A stretch of DNA of 64,000 nucleotides from DSVZ01 sp964568145 (GTDB taxonomy: Bacteria; Verrucomicrobiota; Verrucomicrobiia; Limisphaerales; J093). This document shows, piece by piece, positions 51,303-59,329 of the stretch. Where the stretch lies: assembly GCA_964568145.1 (NCBI GenBank), contig CAZMOZ010000008.1, positions 62,001 to 126,000 of the forward strand, in the 5' to 3' direction. Every line of letters starts with the position of its first letter. Within the stretch, counting starts at the first letter, position 1. The notes beneath the pieces were generated by a model that saw only the letters and a program-made list of their open reading frames with translations, did no database searches and was not told the origin of the DNA. Position numbers and translations under genes: made by a program.

Positions 51303-51680
51303 ATGGATGCCGGCGGGCAGTCGTACCTGTTCCTGGCGGTGATGGCCGCGGTGGCCACGGCGTTTTGCCTGTCGCCGCTGCTGCTGGCCCGGCTGTGGGC
51401 CGCGTTCTTCGCCCCGCCCAAGCCGGGACCGGAGAAGAACGCGCCGTACGAGTGCGGCCTGCCGTCGCCCGGCGAAACCGGCGTGCAGTTCCATTCCGGC
51501 TATTACCTGTACGCGCTGGTGTTCCTGATCTTCGACGTGGAGATGCTGTTCCTGCTGCCGTTCGCGGTGGCGTTCACCGGGCTGCCGGCCGGCGCGGTGG
51601 CGGCCATGCTGGTGTTCGTGTTGCTGCTGGTCGAGGGGCTGGTGTGGGCCTGGCGGAAAGGGGTGCTGCACTGGGTGTAG
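51303..51680 (+). CDS. nuoA: NADH-quinone oxidoreductase subunit A
   Basis: 125 residues with three transmembrane helices. PEKNAPYECGLPSPGETGVQFHSGYYLYALVFLIFDVEMLFLLP is the NuoA core, with the conserved Cys-Gly loop and acidic FDVE motif near the quinone channel. Starts ATG 51303. Part of nuoABCD; the remaining complex I subunits are not in the window. Confidence 0.95.
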   Translation: MDAGGQSYLFLAVMAAVATAFCLSPLLLARLWAAFFAPPKPGPEKNAPYECGLPSPGETGVQFHSGYYLYALVFLIFDVEMLFLLPFAVAFTGLPAGAVAAMLVFVLLLVEGLVWAWRKGVLHWV

Positions 51681-51724
51681 CCGCGGCCGGTTGCCAGGCC
51701 GGCGCGGGCGCGCTTCATTCGCAC

Positions 51725-52345
51725 ATGGACGAAGGATTACGCAGCGAACTGAGCAAACAGGGGGTTTTCACCATCACCCTGCAGGAGTTGTACAACTGGA
51801 GCCGGCGCAACTCGATCTGGCCGCTGAACTTCGGCCTGGCCTGCTGCGCGATCGAGATGATCGCCGCCTCCATGGCGCGCTGGGACATCTCGCGGTTCGG
51901 CGCCGAGGTCTTCCGCCCCTCACCCCGCCAGGCGGACCTGATGATCGTGGCCGGCACGGTGACCAAGAAGATGGCGCCGCTGGTGGTGCGGCTCTACAAC
52001 CAGATGCCCGAGCCGAAGTACGTCATCGCCATGGGTGCCTGCGCCATTTCCGGCGGCCCGTTCAAGCAGGGCTACAACGTGCTCAAGGGCATTGACCGCT
52101 ACCTGCCGGTGGACATCCACATCCCCGGGTGCCCGCCCAAGCCGGAGGCGCTGCTGCACGGCATCCTCAAGCTCCAGGAAAAGATCGCGGCGCAGGCGTT
52201 GACCGGTGACGAGCGGCCGCGCCATCTGCGCGAGGACGCGCCGGCCGAGTTTCCCGTGCCCAGCTACGGGCCGTACGACCTGGAACCGCCCAAGAACACT
52301 GAGGTGTGGCAGCCGCCCGTGCTGGTGCGGACGCAAGCCGGCTGA
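51725..52345 (+). CDS. nuoB: NADH-quinone oxidoreductase subunit B
   Basis: 206 residues. NSIWPLNFGLACCAIEMIA, GAEVFRPSPRQADLMIVAGTVTKKMAP, MGACAISGGPF and HIPGCPPKPEALLHGIL give the cysteine ligands of cluster N2. Normal length plus a short C-terminal tail (EVWQPPVLVRTQ). ATG 51725. Confidence 0.96.
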   Translation: MDEGLRSELSKQGVFTITLQELYNWSRRNSIWPLNFGLACCAIEMIAASMARWDISRFGAEVFRPSPRQADLMIVAGTVTKKMAPLVVRLYNQMPEPKYVIAMGACAISGGPFKQGYNVLKGIDRYLPVDIHIPGCPPKPEALLHGILKLQEKIAAQALTGDERPRHLREDAPAEFPVPSYGPYDLEPPKNTEVWQPPVLVRTQAG

Positions 52346-52375
52346 CGCTTCGCGCCGCAGCCCGGTGTCCTGCCC

Positions 52376-53011
52376 GTGGAAACGCTCGAACAGATTCAAG
52401 CCCGCATCCTCGCCGCCGTGCCCGGCGCGGAGGCGCGCGTGGAGCCCAACCCCGCCGTGCCCGCGCAGAGTTCGCTGGTGGTGGACCGCGCCCACGCGCT
52501 CGCGGTCGCGCGCTTCCTCCGCGACGACCCGGCGTTGCGGTTCGATTACTGCTCGAATGTCACCGGCGTGGACTGGCTCGAGGCGACGGTGAAGGAAAAG
52601 GTCAAGATCCGCCGGACTGTGGACGGCGCCGAACAGGAGGTCGAGGAGACGGTGGAACGGCGGCGCCCCGCGCATCTGGAGGCGGTGTATCACCTGTACT
52701 CGATGGCGCTGCGGCAGGGCCCGCTGATTCTGCGCCAGCGCACCGCGAACCGCGCCGAGGACACCCGGCTGGCGTCGCTCACGCCGGTCTGGCGCAGCGC
52801 GGAGTTTCAGGAGCGCGAGGCGTACGACCTGTTCGGCATCGTCTTCACCGGGCATCCGGACCTGCGCCGCATCCTGATGTGGGACGAGTTCCAGGACTTC
52901 CCGATGCGCAAGGATTACGTGGAGCCGGACGACTACGAGTTCGAGCCCACGCCGCACGACGCGGTGCTCGAGAAGGCGCGGCGGCATTACCCGCTGGGAG
53001 GCGCGGCATGA
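52376..53011 (+). CDS. nuoC: NADH-quinone oxidoreductase subunit C
   Basis: 211 residues from GTG 52376. FDYCSNVTGVDWLE near the middle and SAEFQEREAYDLFGIVFTGHPDLRRILMWDEFQDFPMRKDY at the C-terminus are the NuoC signature. It contains an extra charged loop (KIRRTVDGAEQEVEETVERR). The stop overlaps the nuoD start as ATGA. Confidence 0.93.
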   Translation: METLEQIQARILAAVPGAEARVEPNPAVPAQSSLVVDRAHALAVARFLRDDPALRFDYCSNVTGVDWLEATVKEKVKIRRTVDGAEQEVEETVERRRPAHLEAVYHLYSMALRQGPLILRQRTANRAEDTRLASLTPVWRSAEFQEREAYDLFGIVFTGHPDLRRILMWDEFQDFPMRKDYVEPDDYEFEPTPHDAVLEKARRHYPLGGAA

Positions 53012-54261
53012 CGCCCCGGGAACTCGACGAGCGCGCGCTGATCGCGGGTTTGTCCACGGGCGACCTGGTGCCCGAGCCGCCCGCGCTGGCGGAGACACCC
53101 TCGCCGGCGGCGGGACCGGGTTACGAGATCAGGGCCCGGGCCGGCGCGCCGCTGCCGGGCGAAGGCGAGTGGCTCGAGGTGTCGGTCGGCCCGCATCACC
53201 CCTCCACGCATGGCGTGTTCCGGATGGACGTGGTGCTCGACGGCGAGCGCGTGCGGCGGCTCAAGCCGGTGTTCGGCTACCTGCACCGCAATCACGAGAA
53301 GATCGGCGAGCAGACCAGCTACCTGGGCTCGATCCCGTACACGGACCGGCTGGACTACTTTTGCTCGCTGACCAACAACTGGGCCTACGTGCTCACGGTG
53401 GAAAAGCTCGCCGGCATCGCCGTGCCCGAGCGCGCCGAGTACCTCCGCGTCATCACCGCCGAGCTGACCCGCGTGCTCAATCACCTGTGCCTGATCGGCT
53501 TCCTCACCCATGACATGGGCACGATGGGCACGCCGCTCATGTACGCCTTCCGCGAGCGCGAAAAGGTGCTCGACCTCTTCGAGGCGCTCACCGGCGCGCG
53601 GATGATGTGCAATTACTTCCGCTTCGGCGGCTGCCGCTGCGACTTCCCGCCGGGCTGGGTCGAGGCGGCGCAACGGTTCGTGGACGCGCTGCCGCGCTTT
53701 CTCGACGAATTCGAGGCCTTGCTCAACACGAACGAAATCCTCCTGGCCCGCACTGTGGACGTCGGCGTGTTGCCGGCGGAACTGGCTGTCAATGCTGGCA
53801 TCACCGGGCCGATGCTGCGCGCCAGCGGCGTGAACTACGACGTGCGCAAGGTGGACCGCTACGGCATCTATGAGCGCTTCGGCTTCCGGGTGCCGCTGGG
53901 CGAGCGGGGCGACACTTACGACCGCTACATGGTCCGCGTCCTGGAAATGCGCGAGTCGCACCAAATCCTCGCTCAGGCGCTGCGCGATCTTCCGGCCGGG
54001 CCGGTGAGCAATCCGCAGGTCAAGGTGCGCGGGTTGCGGCCCAAGCCCGGCGAGGCCTATGCCCGCCTCGAAGCCCCGAAGGGCGAGTTGGGCTTTTACC
54101 TCATCAGCGACGGCGGCCCCAATCCGTACCGCTACCGGGTGCGCCCGCCGAGCTTCGTGAACCTCACCGTGCTCGAGGACCTGTGCCTGGGCCACACGCT
54201 GGCCGACGCGGTGGTCATCTTGGGCAGCGTGGACATCGTCATGGGCGAGGTGGATCGCTGA
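53008..54261 (+). CDS. nuoD: NADH-quinone oxidoreductase subunit D
   Basis: 417 residues. VGPHHPSTHGVFRMDVVLDGERV and FGYLHRNHEKIGEQTSYLGSIPYTDRLDYFC are the family start; GDTYDRYMVRVLEMRES and the ending ILGSVDIVMGEVDR complete it. The first 45 or so residues (TGDLVPEPPALAETPSPAAG) form a variable extension. Forms the quinone pocket with NuoB. Last nuo gene in the window. Confidence 0.95.
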   Translation: MTPRELDERALIAGLSTGDLVPEPPALAETPSPAAGPGYEIRARAGAPLPGEGEWLEVSVGPHHPSTHGVFRMDVVLDGERVRRLKPVFGYLHRNHEKIGEQTSYLGSIPYTDRLDYFCSLTNNWAYVLTVEKLAGIAVPERAEYLRVITAELTRVLNHLCLIGFLTHDMGTMGTPLMYAFREREKVLDLFEALTGARMMCNYFRFGGCRCDFPPGWVEAAQRFVDALPRFLDEFEALLNTNEILLARTVDVGVLPAELAVNAGITGPMLRASGVNYDVRKVDRYGIYERFGFRVPLGERGDTYDRYMVRVLEMRESHQILAQALRDLPAGPVSNPQVKVRGLRPKPGEAYARLEAPKGELGFYLISDGGPNPYRYRVRPPSFVNLTVLEDLCLGHTLADAVVILGSVDIVMGEVDR

Positions 54262-54583
54262 GCGCTGTGGCCTGGCGGTGGTTTGGCAATAAGCTTTGCT
54301 GAAAACCGCAGCGTCCGGACAAGCTTGGTCGTGCTGTCCAACCCAGACGCCGCGCGCCGCGCCCGCCCTCATTCCCCCCCCTCCGCCGTCGCGCACTCCG
54401 GGACCGTCCCGGCAGGCAACCCCCGGCACACCCGGCCGGAAGGCTTGCAAAGACTTGGGGTTCTTCACCTGGCACGCCTGCTGCTGAGCATGAATTTGCC
54501 GTGGAGACATGGGTTGAAGTGTGCTTTTGCATGAGGATTTGGTGACTAGCTGGACGGGGGCCGTACAACAAACAGACACTTCC
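54262..54583. other. Intergenic gap between nuoD and the TonB receptor operon
   Basis: 322 nt with no recognisable gene. A C-run (54375-54381) and a short palindrome GGGACCGTCCC (about 54401-54411) are present. The sequence was checked for a cobalamin or other riboswitch before the TonB receptor and none of the usual conserved boxes was seen. Confidence 0.4.
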
Positions 54584-56683
54584 ATGCAACTCTCCCAAAC
54601 CATTCGGTTGGGACTGGTCATGGTCTTGGGTCTCGGATTATCGCCGCAGCAATCCGAGTGCGCGGGCATTCCTGACGACTCCCCGGAAGACACCCAAGCG
54701 CCGTCCGAGTCCGGACCCAATCTGGCTGACCTGAGCCTGGATGCTCTGATGACCATCAAGGTGGACACCGTGTTTGGCGCTTCCAAGCACGAGCAGAAAA
54801 CCACCGAAGCCCCCGCCGCCGTCAGCATTGTCACGCGCGACGACATCCAGAAATACGGCCATCGGACGCTGGGGGACGTGCTCAACAGCGTCCGCGGCTT
54901 CTTCGTCACCTACGACCGGGCTTACAGTTTCATTGGTGTGCGGGGATTCAACCGGCCCGGAGATTTCGGCGGACGGATGCTGCTGCTGATTGACGGCCAC
55001 CGGCTCAACGATGGAATTTACGACACGGCGGCGGGCAACACGGATTTCCCACTGGACATTGACCTGATCGAGCGCGTGGAGGTGATTCGCGGGCCGGGCT
55101 CCTCGCTGTACGGCAATAACGCCTTCTTCGGGGTCGTCAACGTCATCACGCGCAAAGGTCGCAATCTGGGCGGCGCCGAACTGGCCGGGGCGTATGGCAC
55201 GTTCGACACCTGGACGGGAAGGGTGAGCTACGGCCAGCGCTTCACCAACGGCGTGGAGTTCGTCGTTTCCGGCAGCCTGTACGACAGCGCCGGCGACGAT
55301 CGCCTCAGCTATCCCGAGTTTGTGGCGGAAGACCTGGACGGCGGCTGGGCGCGCAACTTGTTCGCCAGCCTCAGCTACAAGGACTTCACGTTGCAGGGCG
55401 GCTTCTCGCGACGACAAAAGGACTGGCCCACCGCGGCTTACGGCACCGTGCCCAACTCGCACGATCCGCGCCTGGCCAGCGTGGACGAGCGGGCTTGGGC
55501 GGACCTGACCTTCCGGCACGAGTTTGGCGATGAATGGCTGGTGACCGCCCGGGGGTACTTCGACCGCTACCAGTTCGACGGGGATTATCCGTACGACTAC
55601 GACGCCGAACCGGAGACGGCGCCGGACTTGAACCTCGACCTGGCTGTGGCCACGTCAGCAGGCGCGGATCTGTCCGTGAGCAAGACGTTCTGGGACAGCC
55701 ACCGGCTCACGGCCGGCGGGGAATGGCGGCACGACTTCGAGCTGCTTCAGCAGAACTGGGATGTGGATCCGTTCGAGGAGTATCTGGACTCAAACGAGAG
55801 CAGCGACCTCCTGGGGCTGTTTCTCCAGGATGAATGGAGCATCCGGAAGAACCTGATTCTCAACGCCGGCCTGCGGTACGACCACTACAGCGTGTTCGGG
55901 GACACCCTCAACCCGCGCGCCGGGCTGATCTATAGTCCTTGGGAGCCCACCGCGTTCAAGTTTGTTTACGGCCAGGCCTTCCGGGCGCCCAACGCCTACG
56001 AACTCTATTACGTCAGCACCGGGTCCATCGCCAACCCCGACCTGCGGCCGGAGACGATTCGTTCCTACGAACTGGCGTGGGAGCAACGGTTCGGGCCGCA
56101 TTGGCGCGCCAGCGTCTCCCTGTTCTGGAACGACGTGGACGACTTGATCAACCAGATCGCTGTGGACGTTGACGGCGACCCGGAAAGTCTGGGTGACGAC
56201 CTGTACCAGTTCGCCAACACCGGCTCGGCCGTGGCGCGGGGCGTGGAATTCGAGGTGGAAAGCAAGCTGCCCTGGGGCTTGCGCGGGCTGGCCAGCTACA
56301 CGTTCGCCGACACCGAGGATGAAAACACCGGCGCGCAGTTGGAGAACTCGCCGCGGCACCTGGGCAAATTGAACCTCAGCGCGTCACTATGGCGCGAAAA
56401 GGTCTTTGCCAGCCTCGAGCTGCAGGCCACGAGCGAGCGCCGGACCGTGGCGGGCAGCGAAACCGACGCCTACGCCATCGTCAATTTCACCCTCTTCAGC
56501 CGCGAGCTGCTCAAGGGCCTCGAACTTTCCGCCAGCATCTACAACCTTTTCGACGAGCGCTATTCGCACCCGGTCTCGGCGGACTTTACGTACAACGGAC
56601 CGGTCTCGGGTGAGACCCTCGCGTTGGACACGGTCGAGCAGGATGGCCGCAGCTTCCGGGTGAAGCTGCTGTATCGCTTCTGA
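54584..56683 (+). CDS. TonB-dependent outer-membrane receptor
   Basis: 699 residues from ATG 54584 with a signal peptide (LGLVMVLGLGLSPQQSECAG). Then DLSLDALMTIKVDTVFGASKHEQKTTEAPAAVSIVTRDDIQKYG gives the plug start, IERVEVIRGPGSSLYGNNAFFGVVNVITRKG the plug's conserved region, and a 22-strand-like barrel follows, ending FRVKLLYRF with a terminal Phe. The plug resembles the vitamin/heme/colicin-type receptors often next to DUF4154/YfiR genes. Ligand unknown. The YfiR gene starts 1 nt after its stop, so expression is coupled. Confidence 0.93.
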   Translation: MQLSQTIRLGLVMVLGLGLSPQQSECAGIPDDSPEDTQAPSESGPNLADLSLDALMTIKVDTVFGASKHEQKTTEAPAAVSIVTRDDIQKYGHRTLGDVLNSVRGFFVTYDRAYSFIGVRGFNRPGDFGGRMLLLIDGHRLNDGIYDTAAGNTDFPLDIDLIERVEVIRGPGSSLYGNNAFFGVVNVITRKGRNLGGAELAGAYGTFDTWTGRVSYGQRFTNGVEFVVSGSLYDSAGDDRLSYPEFVAEDLDGGWARNLFASLSYKDFTLQGGFSRRQKDWPTAAYGTVPNSHDPRLASVDERAWADLTFRHEFGDEWLVTARGYFDRYQFDGDYPYDYDAEPETAPDLNLDLAVATSAGADLSVSKTFWDSHRLTAGGEWRHDFELLQQNWDVDPFEEYLDSNESSDLLGLFLQDEWSIRKNLILNAGLRYDHYSVFGDTLNPRAGLIYSPWEPTAFKFVYGQAFRAPNAYELYYVSTGSIANPDLRPETIRSYELAWEQRFGPHWRASVSLFWNDVDDLINQIAVDVDGDPESLGDDLYQFANTGSAVARGVEFEVESKLPWGLRGLASYTFADTEDENTGAQLENSPRHLGKLNLSASLWREKVFASLELQATSERRTVAGSETDAYAIVNFTLFSRELLKGLELSASIYNLFDERYSHPVSADFTYNGPVSGETLALDTVEQDGRSFRVKLLYRF

Positions 56684-56684
56684 A

Positions 56685-57302
56685 ATGGCCGTCTCCCCCC
56701 CCATACCCGAGGTCAGGCGCTGGTCGGCCCCGAAGCGCGGAGCCCGCCGGTGGCGGTTCGTCTTGGCGTTCCTGTTTTCTCTGCTGGCAACCTTCAACCT
56801 GAACGCCCGCGCGGCGGGTGAGTCCGAAGTCACGGCCCGCGAGTACGACGTGAAGGCGTTCATCCTCGTGAAGCTTCTGCCCTTCGTGGAATGGCCGCCC
56901 ACAGCTTTCACCAGCCCGGACGCTCCCCTGGTCATTGGGGTGGTCGGCGAGAACCCTTTCGGGAACACCCTGATCCAGGCGGTGCGCGGCCAGGCGGTGA
57001 AGGGCCGGCGGATCGAGGTTCGGTACTTCAAGGAGAACGAGGAACTTCGGAACTGTCAGGTGGTCTTTCTGACCCGGTCTGTCGCCGTGCAAACGGACGA
57101 CATTCTGCGACGCCTGCGCGGTCAGCCGGTGCTGACGGTGAGCGACCAGAATAATTTCGCACAGCAAGGCGGCGTCATTGGCCTGGTCCTGGTGGAACAA
57201 AAGGTGAACATGGAATTCAATCTCGACTCCGCCAAGTCGGCCGAACTCAAGCTGAGCTCCCAACTGCTGCGGACCGCGCGCGCGGTCATCAAATCACCAT
57301 GA
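56685..57302 (+). CDS. YfiR-family periplasmic protein (DUF4154)
   Basis: 205 residues with a signal-anchor-like segment (WRFVLAFLFSLLATFNLNARAA). Family core: EYDVKAFILVKLLPFVEWPP, LVIGVVGENPFGNTLIQAV, GRRIEVRYFKENEELRNCQVVFL, VLTVSDQNNFAQQGGVIGLV, VNMEFNLDSAKSAELKLSSQLLRTARAV. YfiR of Pseudomonas represses the CHASE8-containing cyclase YfiN from the periplasm. Here the next gene also encodes a CHASE8-type sensor and starts within its last codons (ATGA overlap). Confidence 0.92.
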   Translation: MAVSPPIPEVRRWSAPKRGARRWRFVLAFLFSLLATFNLNARAAGESEVTAREYDVKAFILVKLLPFVEWPPTAFTSPDAPLVIGVVGENPFGNTLIQAVRGQAVKGRRIEVRYFKENEELRNCQVVFLTRSVAVQTDDILRRLRGQPVLTVSDQNNFAQQGGVIGLVLVEQKVNMEFNLDSAKSAELKLSSQLLRTARAVIKSP

Positions 57303-59287
57303 AACTCCCGCACTTTATCAGCAATCTGCCGCTGCGTCGCAAGGTGACGCTGCTGCTGCTCATGCCCTGCCTGGCGGTGTTGCTGACCGCCGGCGCCGCG
57401 TTGTTCATCTTCCAGATCCAGATGTTCCGCAAGGACTTCATGCGGGACATGGACAGCGTCGCGAAAATGGTGAGCACGAATTCCACCGCCGCCATTTCCT
57501 TCGAGAACGCCGAGGACGCCACGCAGGTGCTCGGCTCGCTGCAGGCCAAGGAGGACATCATCAGCGCGGCGTTCGTCCTGCCCGATGGCCGGGTGTTCGC
57601 GAAATACGGCCGGCACACCGAGCCTCCGGTCTATGACACGGAAGACCGCTTCACCTTCCGGGAACAGGACGCCTTGACGGTCAAGCCCGTGATGCACAAC
57701 GGCAAGCAGATCGCCACGCTCAACCTGGTGAGCGATTACCGGACGGTCTATGCCGGCATCATGAAACTGGTGGGCTGGATGCTGCTTCTGGTGGTGCTGG
57801 TCGGCACGGCGGTGGCCACGCTCCTCTCGAGCTGGATGCAACGGCTCATCTCCGAGCCCGTCCTGCGCCTGGCCCGCGCCGCGCAGGAGGTGGCCGACCG
57901 CAACGATTACTCGATCCGCGTGCGCGAAGGCTCCGGCGTGGAACTCCGCAACCTCATCCGGACGTTCAACCAGATGCTCGCCCGCATCCAGGAACAGGAC
58001 GCGGCCATCACCCAGTCCCAGCAGAAGCTCGAGACGCTCATCAACTCCATCGAAAGCATCGTCTGGGAATGCTTGCCGGACACCTTCCAATTCACCTTCG
58101 TCAGCCGCCAGGTCGAGCGCATCCTCGGCTACACGCCGGAACAATGGACAGCCGACCCCCGGTTCTGGCACGACCATCTGCACCCGGACGACGCCGCCGC
58201 GGCGATCCAGATCTGCCACGGCTACGCCACCGCCGGCAAACCGTACAGCTACGAGTACCGCATGGTGGCGGCCGACGGCCGGGAGGTCTGGATTCGCGAG
58301 AGCGGCTCTATCGTGCATGAAAACGGCCGCCCCACCACCATGCGCGGCATCTTCCAGGACATCACCGACCAGAAGAAGGCCGCCGAGGAGGTGGAGCGGC
58401 TCAACCGCCGCCTGCTCGAGGCCTCGCGCCTGGCCGGCATGGCGGAGGTGGCCACCGGCGTCCTGCACAACGTCGGCAACGTGCTCAACAGCGTCAGCGT
58501 CTCCGCCGCTCTGGTCACCGACCGCCTCAAGCAACTGAAGCTCGCCAACCTGCGCCGCGCCGCCGGCATGTTGCGCGAGCAAGACGGCAATCTCGTCCAC
58601 TTCCTGACCGAGGATCCCAAGGGACGGGTCCTGCCGGAATATCTCACGGCGGTCTCCGAGCAGCTTACCGCGGAACAGAACCAGCTGATCCAGGAAGTGG
58701 CGGTGTTGACGCAGAACATCGAGCACATCAAGGAAATCGTGGCCATGCAGCAGGGTTACGCCAAGGTGTCCGGCGCCTTCGAACACCTGGCGCCCACCGA
58801 GCTGGTCGAGGACGCGCTCCGCATCAACGCCGCCGCCTTCGAGCGGCACCGCGTCGAGGTGGTTCGCGAATACCGCAGCCGCCTGCCGCGCGTGAACGTG
58901 GACCGGCACAAGGTCCTGCAAATCCTCATCAACCTCCTCCGCAACGCGAAGTACGCCCTCGACGCCGGCAATCCGCCTCACCGGCGGCTGGTCGTCCGGG
59001 TGGAGAACGGCGACGCCAGCAAGGTGACCATTCGCATTCGCGACAACGGGGCGGGGATCGCGCCGGAGAACCTCGCCCGCATCTTCGCCCTTGGCTTCAC
59101 CACCAAGAAGGACGGCCACGGCTTCGGCCTGCACAGCGCCGCCAACGCCGCCAGGGAGATGGGCGGCCGCCTCACCGCCCACAGCGAGGGCCTGGGTCGT
59201 GGCGCCGAATTCAGCCTGGAACTGCCGGCCGTTCCGCGGGTCGGCCTGCCGGAGACTTTTGCGCCGGCGCCCGCGACCGGGCGATGA
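57299..59287 (+). CDS. CHASE8-HAMP-PAS histidine kinase
   Basis: 662 residues. The first transmembrane helix (VTLLLLMPCLAVLLTAGAALFIF) precedes a periplasmic CHASE8-like domain (VSTNSTAAISFENAEDATQVLGSL, IISAAFVLPDGRVFAKYG). A second helix (WMLLLVVLVGTAVATLLSSW), a HAMP segment and a PAS domain (IVWECLPDTFQFTFVSRQVERILGYTPEQW) follow. In the dimerisation domain the phospho-acceptor is His390 in GVLHNVGNVLNSVS, an uncommon H-box. The ATPase has ILINLLRNAKYAL (N box) and IRIRDNGAGIAPENL, GHGFGLHSAANAA. A kinase replaces the GGDEF domain expected in YfiN-like proteins. Confidence 0.9.
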   Translation: MKLPHFISNLPLRRKVTLLLLMPCLAVLLTAGAALFIFQIQMFRKDFMRDMDSVAKMVSTNSTAAISFENAEDATQVLGSLQAKEDIISAAFVLPDGRVFAKYGRHTEPPVYDTEDRFTFREQDALTVKPVMHNGKQIATLNLVSDYRTVYAGIMKLVGWMLLLVVLVGTAVATLLSSWMQRLISEPVLRLARAAQEVADRNDYSIRVREGSGVELRNLIRTFNQMLARIQEQDAAITQSQQKLETLINSIESIVWECLPDTFQFTFVSRQVERILGYTPEQWTADPRFWHDHLHPDDAAAAIQICHGYATAGKPYSYEYRMVAADGREVWIRESGSIVHENGRPTTMRGIFQDITDQKKAAEEVERLNRRLLEASRLAGMAEVATGVLHNVGNVLNSVSVSAALVTDRLKQLKLANLRRAAGMLREQDGNLVHFLTEDPKGRVLPEYLTAVSEQLTAEQNQLIQEVAVLTQNIEHIKEIVAMQQGYAKVSGAFEHLAPTELVEDALRINAAAFERHRVEVVREYRSRLPRVNVDRHKVLQILINLLRNAKYALDAGNPPHRRLVVRVENGDASKVTIRIRDNGAGIAPENLARIFALGFTTKKDGHGFGLHSAANAAREMGGRLTAHSEGLGRGAEFSLELPAVPRVGLPETFAPAPATGR

Positions 59288-59329
59288 ATCACTCGAGTTT
59301 GGAAAACCCCAACTGTGAGTCACGGTCAC

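Noticed and set aside
54262..54583. Cobalamin riboswitch before the TonB receptor
   Set aside because: No B12-box or conserved loop elements could be found.
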